Positions 36,468-44,250 of a stretch of DNA of 64,000 bases are shown piece by piece. How positions within the stretch are numbered: the first letter of the stretch is position 1; the number at the start of each line of letters is the position of its first letter. A program made the translations under genes and the position numbers. Source of the stretch: Algoriphagus sp. CAU 1675. Its GTDB lineage: Bacteria > Bacteroidota > Bacteroidia > Cytophagales > Cyclobacteriaceae. The stretch spans positions 620,001 through 684,000 of the forward strand of contig NZ_JARHUI010000002.1 of NCBI RefSeq assembly GCF_029222925.1, read 5' to 3'. The notes under the pieces were generated by a model. It was not told where the DNA came from and ran no database searches. It saw only the letters and a list, made by a program, of their open reading frames with translations.

Positions 36468-37460
36468 ATGCAAAAATTTATCCTGACCCTAGGACTTAGC
36501 CTCTTTTGCCTCGGCAATATTCTACTTGCACAAGACCGGAAAATCATCCCCGATACAGTTTTAATTAACGGGGATACCTTGCTCATGCTTGGAGATTCCC
36601 TTTTGATTGAAGAACCTGTGAAGGAAATTTTCTGGAAAACCGGGGGCAATTACAACCTCAATATCCAGCAGGTGACCCTGAGCAACTGGGCGGCAGGGGG
36701 GGCCAGTTCTTTTGCTTTGACTACCGGCGTTTCGCTGTTTGCCAATTACAAAAAAGACAACAAAGTCTGGGACACCCAATTGAACGTGAACCTGGGATTT
36801 AACCGGCAAAGTGACCGGGACTTCAAGACCCGAAAGACCAATGACAACTTCACCTTTGTCAGTAATTACGGCCGGGAGCTCTCGGAAAAACTCTATCTCT
36901 CCACCCAGCTGGATGCCAGAACCCAATTACTGGAAGGTTTCAAGTACTCCAGACCCTCGGGAAGTGAAAATGATATCCGAACTAAAATATCGGACCTCCT
37001 CTCCCCGGGTTATGTTCAGTCCTCCACGGGTTTGAACTACCGGCAGACCTACAAGGACAAGGGCAAGATTTCTGTGATCCTCTCTCCTTTTACCGGACGA
37101 TTCACCATCGTCATGAATGATTCTTTGAGCCGGGCAGGAGCTTTTGGTGTCAGCCCCGGAGAAAACGTACGAGCAGAAGCAGGTATGTCTTTGGCGACCT
37201 CCATTACCGATTTCACCCTGATGGAAAATGTCACCTGGAAGGCGAATCTGAACCTCTTTTCCAACTATGAACAATTTGGGAACATGGTCGTCAACTTCAA
37301 CTCCATCGTCCGTCTGAAGGTCAACAAGTATATTTCTACCCGAATTGAGACGGCCCTGATCTACGATGAAAAAGTATTTATCAAGCAGGATGACGGAACT
37401 TCCAAACAGGCAGTTCAGCTGCAAAACTTAATCAATTTTGGGGTGTCCCTGGATTTTTAG
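36468..37460 (+). CDS. DUF3078 outer-membrane-like protein
   Basis: A 330-residue protein with signal peptide (1 to about 21, ending LLAQ) and a beta-rich body. The segment WKTGGNYNLNIQQVTLSNW begins the DUF3078 domain, and the C-terminus ends in GVSLDF, as outer-membrane barrels do. Function unknown; probably an outer-membrane barrel. It is 15 bases after the transglycosylase, and its stop overlaps the end of the convergent dnaX tau frame. Confidence 0.87.
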   Translation: MQKFILTLGLSLFCLGNILLAQDRKIIPDTVLINGDTLLMLGDSLLIEEPVKEIFWKTGGNYNLNIQQVTLSNWAAGGASSFALTTGVSLFANYKKDNKVWDTQLNVNLGFNRQSDRDFKTRKTNDNFTFVSNYGRELSEKLYLSTQLDARTQLLEGFKYSRPSGSENDIRTKISDLLSPGYVQSSTGLNYRQTYKDKGKISVILSPFTGRFTIVMNDSLSRAGAFGVSPGENVRAEAGMSLATSITDFTLMENVTWKANLNLFSNYEQFGNMVVNFNSIVRLKVNKYISTRIETALIYDEKVFIKQDDGTSKQAVQLQNLINFGVSLDF

Positions 37461-39177
37461 AGGTCGGTTTCCAATCCGAATTTTTTCCGGAACTCCTTCA
37501 GGGCCGGGTGTTTGTCCAAAAGAAAATTAAACTTGTCGGAATCAGTGTAGAGCTTGGATTTCAGAGACTGGACTTCCTCTTTGGTTTCAAGTGAGATTCG
37601 GAAATTACTAGCTCCAGTGACAGCGCGGATCACATTGATCAAATCTGGCTTCATGCTATTCCCCCTTTCCTCCTGCACATGTCCCATGACCTCGAGGATC
37701 ACCTCATCCTCCCGGACACGGATGGGCTGGTTGAGAATGGCCAGTTCCAGGTTTTTCTGCTTTTTTTTGAAATGCTCCAGGATTTCGGGCAAGTGCTGAT
37801 CCAAAAGCTCCTGAGTCAGTTTGACCTTGGATTCCAAGGTAGGCACAAATTCAAGTGGGGCTTTGGTTTGGGTTTTAGCCTCTGCCTTTTTCTCCATTTC
37901 CCTGATCAGATTTTTAGTCTGGGAAAGGCTGCTGGGAATAGAAACTGTTTTCTGAACCGGACTGGATTTAGAGACGGCAGGATTTTTTGTAGGAGAAGAG
38001 GAAACGGGAGAAGATACCTTTTCAGGCTGTTTCAGACTTTTTTTTTTGAATCCTCCACTGCCAAAGCAGCAAGGCTCAGTGCTTGGGGCAACTTGGCAAT
38101 TTTCATCAAAGCCAATTCCACATGGAGACGCTGATTTTTACTGGTCTTGTAGTGGATATCACACTGATTGGCGATGTTCAATGCTGAAAGCAAAAATGAC
38201 TGGGATGCCGCCTGGGATTGGGAGATATATTTCTCTTTTGCAGCTTCCGATGCTTCGAGCAGGTCCAAAGTCACCTGATCCTTAGAAACCAGCAAATCCC
38301 TGAAATGCTCACAAAGTCCCACGATGAAGTTGTGACCGTCAAAACCTTTTTTCAGAATCTCGTCGAAAATCAACAAGGTTTGGGCGATATCTCCTGCAAG
38401 AAGGGCATCCACCACCTTGAAATAATAATCGTAATCCAGAATATGGAGATTGGAAATCGTCTCTTGATAGGTGACCTTTTTTCCTGCTGAATAGGTAACG
38501 ATCAGGTCAAAAATAGACAAGGCATCTCTCAGCGCCCCATCGGCTTTGGTTGCAATCAGCCGAAGCGCCTCTTCCTCATGATCCACATTTTCCTTTTCCG
38601 CAATGTATTTCAGGTGTTCCGAAATATGCTTGATCTGAATTCGGTTGAAGTCAAAAATCTGACATCTGGAAAGAATGGTCGGAAGGATTTTATGCTTCTC
38701 GGTAGTTGCTAGGATAAAGATGGCATATTTGGGTGGCTCCTCCAGGGTTTTCAAAAACGCATTGAAAGCCGCTGCGGAAAGCATGTGAACCTCATCAATG
38801 ATGTAGACCTTGTACTGGCCCTTTTGGGGAGCGTAACGTACCTGATCTACCAGATTTCGGATGTCATCCACGGAGTTGTTGGAGGCGGCATCCAGTTCGT
38901 AGATATTGAAGGAACTGCTGTTTTGGAAAGAAACACAGCTATCACAAGTGCCACAGGCCTCAAAATCAGAGGTAACATTCTCACAGTTAATGGTTTTCGC
39001 CAAAATACGGGCACAGGTAGTCTTGCCCACTCCACGTGGACCACAGAAAAGGAAAGCCTGAGCCAGGTGATTGTTTTTGATAGCATTTTGCAGCGTCGTG
39101 GTAATATGCTGCTGTCCTACTACACTCTTAAAATCTGCCGGTCTGTATTTTCTTGCCGAAACGACGAAATTTTCCAT
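37457..39177 (-). CDS. dnaX: DNA polymerase III tau subunit (dnaX full-length, through a -1 shift)
   Basis: Reading dnaX from 39177 and shifting back one base at the A10 run (38038-38047) joins two open frames without a stop and gives about 573 residues. The second frame supplies a serine/proline/lysine-rich linker and a C-terminal domain of about 145 residues (37457-37897) resembling the tau-specific part that binds the polymerase and helicase. Tau/gamma length ratio (573:381) is close to that of E. coli (643:431). This join is supported by the sequence. A frameshift mutation or sequencing error in the run is the alternative. Confidence 0.8.
38032..39177 (-). CDS. dnaX: DNA polymerase III gamma subunit (dnaX, zero frame)
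   Basis: A 381-residue clamp-loader ATPase. Walker A GPRGVGKT at residues 46-53, zinc-binding cysteines C65, C75, C78 and C81, and DEVH at 128-131. It loads the sliding clamp. The zero frame ends in S-K-K-K-V-stop directly after the A10 run, at the end of clamp-loader domain III, which is where natural gamma proteins end. I start at the ATG at 39177 (MENFVVSARKYRP), not at an upstream in-frame start 20 codons earlier. Divergent from ssrA. Confidence 0.9.
   Translation of the reverse strand: MENFVVSARKYRPADFKSVVGQQHITTTLQNAIKNNHLAQAFLFCGPRGVGKTTCARILAKTINCENVTSDFEACGTCDSCVSFQNSSSFNIYELDAASNNSVDDIRNLVDQVRYAPQKGQYKVYIIDEVHMLSAAAFNAFLKTLEEPPKYAIFILATTEKHKILPTILSRCQIFDFNRIQIKHISEHLKYIAEKENVDHEEEALRLIATKADGALRDALSIFDLIVTYSAGKKVTYQETISNLHILDYDYYFKVVDALLAGDIAQTLLIFDEILKKGFDGHNFIVGLCEHFRDLLVSKDQVTLDLLEASEAAKEKYISQSQAASQSFLLSALNIANQCDIHYKTSKNQRLHVELALMKIAKLPQALSLAALAVEDSKKKV
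38038..38056 (-). promoter_or_regulatory. Candidate -1 frameshift/transcriptional slippage site in dnaX
   Basis: Ten consecutive A on the coding strand (zero frame TCA AAA AAA AAA GTC TGA) contain the slippery heptamer A-AAA-AAA. The frame reached by slipping back one base stays open for 194 more codons. GGAGG at 38052-38056 lies four bases before the run and could act as a Shine-Dalgarno-like stimulator as in E. coli dnaX. I see no strong hairpin downstream, which leaves polymerase slippage, as in Thermus, equally possible. Confidence 0.7.
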
Positions 39178-39325
39178 CGCTGCAAGATATAAAAATCTCC
39201 ATATTCCGGGAGAAAGAAATTGGGCATTCTCCGACAATTTCTGTTAAACGGCTGAATATCTGCATCATGAATTCCATCCCTGCAAAAGCAAAAAGAAAGG
39301 GAATCGAATGGAACCAATTTTCTAT

Positions 39326-39333
39326 TAGCTTTG
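39326..39333 (+). promoter_or_regulatory. -7 promoter box of ssrA
   Basis: TAGCTTTG matches TAnnTTTG exactly and ends 17 bases before the mature tmRNA 5' end, which leaves room for a short leader removed by RNase P. No clear -33 TTG. Confidence 0.5.
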
Positions 39334-39350
39334 TCTTCCAATTGAAAAAT

Positions 39351-39750
39351 GGGGCTGACCGGTTTTGACAGTAAGTGTAAGGATCGGGCTCGCATGCAGG
39401 CTGGAGTATGTACGGCCTTGAAAGATTCATACGAACCATAAATGGCGAAACTTCTTACGCCATGGCTGCCTAATCTACCCTTATAGGATAGATCGCTTAA
39501 AGGGTTGAGTCACCAACCGTGATTCCCCGGCCACATCTCACCATCCGTTGTCTGATCCGGGTGGATCCGAGGTGTCGACTTGATCGGGCTGCGGCTTGTG
39601 ATGCGATTAAGCAAGCTTAAGTTTCAATCGCTAAGCCAAACTCAGGTGTGTCACCCAGCATAGTTTGGTCGAAAACCCAATCGGTGACTAAGCATGTAGA
39701 CGGTACGGTGTTTCCTTATCTGGACGCGAGTTCGAATCTCGCCAGCTCCA
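39351..39750 (+). ncRNA. ssrA: Transfer-messenger RNA (tmRNA)
   Basis: About 400 nt. The tRNA-like ends pair GGGGCTG with CAGCTCC, the T-arm reads GAGTTCGAATCTC, and the discriminator is A (CCA is not encoded). The 5' domain has GGTTTTGACA as usual. The tag reading frame at 39444-39473 reads G-E-T-S-Y-A-M-A-A and stops with TAA. It rescues stalled ribosomes with SmpB and tags the product for degradation. The G-E-x-x-Y-A-x-A-A tag form is that of Bacteroidota. Divergent from dnaX. Confidence 0.97.
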
Positions 39751-39765
39751 CAACTTGAACAAATT

Positions 39766-39806
39766 AAGCCCTGTAAAACATTAATTTACAGGGCTTTGTT
39801 TTTTTA
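39766..39806 (+). terminator. Terminator after ssrA
   Basis: AAGCCCTGTAAA and its complement with a seven-base loop, followed by TGTTTTTTTA. Confidence 0.85.
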
Positions 39807-39815
39807 TCTATTTTT

Positions 39816-39835
39816 CAGTGGCAATGCAGTGGCAA
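39816..39835. repeat. Tandem nonamer CAGTGGCAA (two copies, 11-bp period)
   Basis: Two perfect CAGTGGCAA copies start at 39816 and 39827, about one helical turn apart, just downstream of the ssrA terminator. tmRNA 3' ends are frequent integration targets; such spaced repeats can be integrase arm sites. No integrase is in the window, so this may be a relic. Confidence 0.4.
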
Positions 39836-39950
39836 AAGCCTGTAGATATTCCAAAAACCATGAAATAAAAGAAGGCAGTATTCAACCTTAAGGAGCAAAA
39901 AGCATGAGAATGGAAAAGAAAAAGGAGGAATTGCTTCCCCCCTTTATTTC

Positions 39951-42482
39951 TTATCCATTTCCCCTCAATATCTCCATAGGGGGTTGGTTGATGATTTTTC
40001 TCCCATTCAACCAACCTAAGACAATGGTCAGACCTGTGATGCAGGCATAGAGCATCAAACCCTCCAGCCAAGCTCCACGGAATTTCATTTCAAAGACAAA
40101 TACACTCAGCATCCAAGTAGCCAGAAAAGAAAGCATCAATCCTGAGAGTGAAGCCAAGGAACCCAAAAAGAAATATTCCAAGGTATTGATCTTACGAACT
40201 GTTACGGAACTTGCCCCTAGCGTCCTCAACAAAATACTTTCCCTCATCCGCTGATATTTGCTGATAATCAAAGAAGAAATCAAAACCAAAACCCCTGTGG
40301 CTATGCTGAAAAAAGCCATAAACTGAATTACAAAGCTGATTTTGCCGAGAATTTCTTCCAGGGTTTCTACAATGGTCCCCAAGTTGATGATGGAAATATT
40401 CGGGAAGGAACGCACAATCTCAGCCTGCACTTCCCCAGCCTCCCGGTCGGTTTTGGTTTTGGTGATCAGTACATGAAATTTCGGTGCCTGCTCCAAGACT
40501 CCATTGGGGAAAAGAACCAGGAAATTGGTAGATACCTGATTGAATTTCACATCCCGGAAGCTCCCAACATAGGTTTTTATAGGCCTGCCTTGCACATTAA
40601 ATTCGACCTCATCTCCTATTTTCAAATTATTTCCTTCAGCAAATCCTTTTTCAAAACTCACAAAAATAGAATCCCCTCTGCTGCCGGTTGGGATGAGTTC
40701 ACCATCCGTAAGGGTTTCGGAGGTAATAAGCGTGTCTCTATAGGTTACTCTAAACTCCCGGTTATACAGCCAGCGAGAGTAATTTTCTTCATCCGGAAGC
40801 TCTTCATTTTCCCGCTTATCGATCCCATTGATCTCATTCAATTGCATGGTGACGATCGGTACTTCCTGAATGATCCTCAAACCCCTTCCTGTGATCCTAT
40901 CCTTCACATCTTCCAATTGAGAGGATTGAATATCGAATAGGAGCATATTCGGCTGATCCTCCTTGTCTGCAAACCTTGCCTCTTCCAAGAGCTGGTTTTG
41001 CAAGAAAAAAAGCGTGCTGATCATCGCAGTACCCAAGCCAATGGTTGCAATTAGGGAGATGGTTTGGTTATTGGGTCTATACAAATTGGCTAAGGACTGT
41101 CTTACTGTGTAGCGTAGTGAAATCGGCAAAAACCTCCTTACAGCCCACATAATTGCTTGTCCCAACAACCATAACACTCCAAAGGCAAATACCACAAATC
41201 CCGTAAATCCAAAAGCGAAATCTACTCGATTCAATTGAAGAAAGCTGAATATCCAGATAAAGGCTATGATCCCTGCCAGAACCAACCATCTCATAGGATC
41301 TTTGATCATGGAGGATTCTGCTGCTTCGGGTCTCAAGGTAGCCATAGGCGATACATTCCTGACCTTCAACAAAGGCAATAAAGCAAAGAGAAGCGACACA
41401 AAAAGCCCTGTAATGATCCCAAATCCAATAGAAAGCCAGGAGATTCCCACGGTCACTTCCACTGGTAAAAAGTCCGCAAAAACAGAAGGGAGCACATATT
41501 GGAGGATAGTCCCAAGCAAGGCGCCCAAAGTTGCTCCTGCGAAGCCCATCACAAGGATCTCAAGTAGATAAATCAACAAAACATCCCTTGACGAAACTCC
41601 CAGACATCTCAGTACTGCCACAGAGGCCAGCTTTTCCTTTACAAATACATTTACGGCAGAGGCCACGCCTACACATCCCAATAATAAGGCAATGAAAGCA
41701 ACTAGGCTCAGGAAGTTGGAGAGGTTCCCAAATGATCTTCCCGTTGAGCGTTTTCTATCCTCCACCGTATCCGCATCCACGCGGTCCATTTCCCACTGCT
41801 CCTTGAATGGCTCAATGAGGGCTTCAACATCTGTCCCTTCAGCAAATTGGAAATAGCGATTGTACCGGACACGGCTTCCGTACTGAACCAACCCCGTACC
41901 TTCCAGGTATTCCATGGGAATATACACTGCTGGGGCCACAGTGGCCGTGATGCCGGTTTGACCGGGAACTCTTTGAAGTTCCCCGACAATTTGGAATTCG
42001 AGTTCTCCAACTTTGATTCTATCTCCAACTACGGCATTAAACTGAGCCATCAGGACCTTTTCTACCAAAGCCTTTGCCCCCCCGCTTCTGAAATCCTCCG
42101 CCCCATCTACTGGTATGGTTTCCAGACTACCATAAAAAGGAAAAGCACCTTCCAATGCCCGGACTTGAGTCAGCCGACTAGCTCCAGTGCTTGGAAAGGA
42201 GACCATGGAGGCAAAATTGACTTCCGAAGCCATTTGGGTAGCCAAAGAGTCAATGGGCTGATCTCCCACCGGCTTATTATTATCCAAAACCAAGTCAGCC
42301 CCCAAAAGCTCCTTGGCTTGATTGTCAATGTCCTTGGTCAGGTTTTCCCCAAAAGAATTGATCGCCACCAAGGCTGCAATCCCGACTACAATGGAGGAAA
42401 CAAACAACAATAGGCGGGACACATTTTTCCTGAAATCCCGCATAGCCATCTTACTAATCCATCCAAAATCAGGCATGGGCAT
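39951..42482 (-). CDS. ABC transporter permease, FtsX/YbbP-like
   Basis: An 843-residue permease of the MacB/FtsX superfamily with about ten helices: an N-terminal helix, two four-helix FtsX cores (about 250-430 and 710-840), and large extracytoplasmic domains. Its size and single-polypeptide duplication match YbbP (804 residues). The start overlaps the ATPase stop by 14 bases; an ATG two codons later is equally plausible. With the ATPase it may move lipid-like or hydrophobic molecules across or out of the inner membrane. Role unknown. Confidence 0.87.
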   Translation of the reverse strand: MPMPDFGWISKMAMRDFRKNVSRLLLFVSSIVVGIAALVAINSFGENLTKDIDNQAKELLGADLVLDNNKPVGDQPIDSLATQMASEVNFASMVSFPSTGASRLTQVRALEGAFPFYGSLETIPVDGAEDFRSGGAKALVEKVLMAQFNAVVGDRIKVGELEFQIVGELQRVPGQTGITATVAPAVYIPMEYLEGTGLVQYGSRVRYNRYFQFAEGTDVEALIEPFKEQWEMDRVDADTVEDRKRSTGRSFGNLSNFLSLVAFIALLLGCVGVASAVNVFVKEKLASVAVLRCLGVSSRDVLLIYLLEILVMGFAGATLGALLGTILQYVLPSVFADFLPVEVTVGISWLSIGFGIITGLFVSLLFALLPLLKVRNVSPMATLRPEAAESSMIKDPMRWLVLAGIIAFIWIFSFLQLNRVDFAFGFTGFVVFAFGVLWLLGQAIMWAVRRFLPISLRYTVRQSLANLYRPNNQTISLIATIGLGTAMISTLFFLQNQLLEEARFADKEDQPNMLLFDIQSSQLEDVKDRITGRGLRIIQEVPIVTMQLNEINGIDKRENEELPDEENYSRWLYNREFRVTYRDTLITSETLTDGELIPTGSRGDSIFVSFEKGFAEGNNLKIGDEVEFNVQGRPIKTYVGSFRDVKFNQVSTNFLVLFPNGVLEQAPKFHVLITKTKTDREAGEVQAEIVRSFPNISIINLGTIVETLEEILGKISFVIQFMAFFSIATGVLVLISSLIISKYQRMRESILLRTLGASSVTVRKINTLEYFFLGSLASLSGLMLSFLATWMLSVFVFEMKFRGAWLEGLMLYACITGLTIVLGWLNGRKIINQPPMEILRGNG

Positions 42483-43146
42483 CCTCCTGTATTTTTCCCC
42501 CTTTGATTTGAATGATTCTTTGGGTCTTTGCCGCCAGTTCCAAATCGTGAGTCACCAAAACCAATGTAGTTCCTTGTTCCTTGTTCAGGTCAAAAATCAA
42601 CTTTTCAATCATTTCCCCTGTCTCTGTATCAAGATTGCCAGTTGGTTCATCAGCAAAGAGAATCTTAGGTTCGTTGGCAAAGGCCCTGGCAATGGAAACT
42701 CGCTGCTGTTCTCCGCCGGAAAGCTGAGTCGGATAATGACTCGCCCGGTCTCCGAGTCCTACTTTTTCCAAAAGCTCCTGCGCCTTTTGTCGGGCGTCTT
42801 TTCGTTTTTTGAGTTCCAGGGGAACCATGACGTTTTCCAGAGCGGTCAAGGTAGGAAGCAATTGGAAGTTTTGAAAAATGAAACCTACGTATCGGTTTCG
42901 GACTGCAGCCCTCTGATCTTCGGAGAGATTTTCAAGAGCCTCCCCATTGAGAATTACCGAACCGCTACTTGCTGAATCCAGGCCGGCGCAAAGTCCCAGC
43001 AAGGTGGTTTTACCACTTCCCGAAGGTCCAACAATCGAGATCGCCTCCCCCTCGGCAATATCAAAATTCACATGATCCAGAACCGTCAGCTTCCGGCTGC
43101 CGCTTTGATAAGTTTTACTCAGATTTTTAATAGAAAGTATATTCAT
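42469..43146 (-). CDS. ABC transporter ATP-binding protein, YbbA/LolD-like
   Basis: A 225-residue ATPase. Walker A GPSGSGKT at 40-48, signature LSGGEQQ at 142-148 and Walker B ILFADEP at 162-168 are intact. It pairs with the FtsX-type permease directly downstream. Its closest functional analogues are the LolD/MacB/YbbA group. It is divergent from a TesA-like esterase, as ybbA is in E. coli. Confidence 0.93.
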   Translation of the reverse strand: MNILSIKNLSKTYQSGSRKLTVLDHVNFDIAEGEAISIVGPSGSGKTTLLGLCAGLDSASSGSVILNGEALENLSEDQRAAVRNRYVGFIFQNFQLLPTLTALENVMVPLELKKRKDARQKAQELLEKVGLGDRASHYPTQLSGGEQQRVSIARAFANEPKILFADEPTGNLDTETGEMIEKLIFDLNKEQGTTLVLVTHDLELAAKTQRIIQIKGGKIQEDAHA

Positions 43147-43393
43147 TGAAAAAGGGTCGAATTGTAAATGTTTTCAGTAAAACGGAAAGGTAGGGGCTTT
43201 GTTGACCGGCTACAGATTATTCTTTTGAAAATCATCCAAATAAAAGAAATATGAGCAACGAATCTAAAAACAGAAAGTGGATTCGGCTAAAATCCGGTCT
43301 AAAAGGCCATTTCTTTCTATTCAAATAAAAATAGAGCAGGATTCCAGAACTTTTTTCCTTGAATTTCTTTATTAATCCTAAGAGATTTAAAGC

Positions 43394-44089
43394 ATGAATT
43401 ATAGCAAGCAATTACCGAGGGCAATTTTGGCCCTCATTATTTTGAGTATGGGATTCTTTTCCTGTGGAGAGTCCGAAACTAAAAAGAACAACCTATCAGA
43501 AACCTCAACTGAATCCACTGAAATCGTACCAGAGGAAAAGGCTAAAACCATTCTGTTTTTCGGAAATAGCCTGACCGCAGGATATGGAATCGATCAGGAG
43601 GATTCATTTTCCGGCCTGACCCAAAAACGAATTGACAGTTTGGGATACAACTATAGAGTGATCAACGGAGGCTTGAGCGGGGAAACTACCGCAGGAGGCC
43701 TGAGCCGCTTGGACTGGTTTCTGGAAGACCGTCCGGATATTTTCGTTTTGGAACTGGGGGGAAATGACGGTTTGAGAGGAATACAACTGAGCGAAACTCG
43801 CCGAAACCTGGAAGGAATCATCGACAAAGTCAGGGAAAAATACCCTGAAACCATCATCATCCTTGCAGGAATGCAAATTCCACCTAACATGGGTCAGGAA
43901 TACACTGAAGAATTTAAAACCATCTACCCCGAGGTGGCCCGAGAAAAAAATGTGACACTGATCCCGTTTTTACTGGAAGGAGTGGCTGGGAACCCGGAGC
44001 TTAACTTACCGGATGGAATCCACCCAACAGAAGAAGGTCATAAGATCGTTTTTGAGACCATTTGGCCATTTATTGAGAAGTTACTTTAA
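43394..44089 (+). CDS. TesA-like SGNH/GDSL esterase lipoprotein
   Basis: A 231-residue lipoprotein: signal peptide with lipobox SFFSC-type (GFFSCGE), then an SGNH hydrolase. Block I is FFGNSLTAGYG (catalytic serine), block III LGGND, and the C-terminal DGIHPTEEGH holds the Asp/His. It resembles TesA, the periplasmic lysophospholipase/thioesterase, and is divergent from an ABC pair of YbbA/YbbP type, the same arrangement as in E. coli. Confidence 0.92.
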   Translation: MNYSKQLPRAILALIILSMGFFSCGESETKKNNLSETSTESTEIVPEEKAKTILFFGNSLTAGYGIDQEDSFSGLTQKRIDSLGYNYRVINGGLSGETTAGGLSRLDWFLEDRPDIFVLELGGNDGLRGIQLSETRRNLEGIIDKVREKYPETIIILAGMQIPPNMGQEYTEEFKTIYPEVAREKNVTLIPFLLEGVAGNPELNLPDGIHPTEEGHKIVFETIWPFIEKLL

Positions 44090-44106
44090 ACTGCCTAAAT
44101 ATTCCA

Positions 44107-44149
44107 CGGTTCTGAAAAGCATCATATCTTTTCAGAACCGCTTTTTTAT
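44107..44149 (+). terminator. Terminator of the TesA-like gene
   Basis: CGGTTCTGAAAAG and its complement CTTTTCAGAACCG with an eight-base loop, followed by CTTTTTTATC. Confidence 0.85.
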
Positions 44150-44250
44150 CCTTCAATTTCGAATTCTTCCAGCAATCCAATTTCGCTTCCTCTAATTTCA
44201 AAAGGAGAATTTTTTATCCTATATTTTCAACTTCATTAAAATTTTTCAAA

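Noticed and set aside
37457..37897. A stand-alone 146-residue gene at the end of dnaX
   Set aside because: The same frame stays open upstream to the A10 run, so this is the C-terminal part of tau and not a separate gene.
39808..40071. A small minus-strand frame over the CAGTGGCAA repeats
   Set aside because: It overlaps the start of the permease's 3' end in another frame and has no similarity pattern I can recognise. No integrase motif (R-HxxR-Y) is present.
43251..43328. A 25-codon plus-strand frame (basic peptide) between ybbA-like and tesA-like genes
   Set aside because: Short, no recognisable signal, and no support from neighbours. It could be a leader peptide, but chance is the simpler reading.
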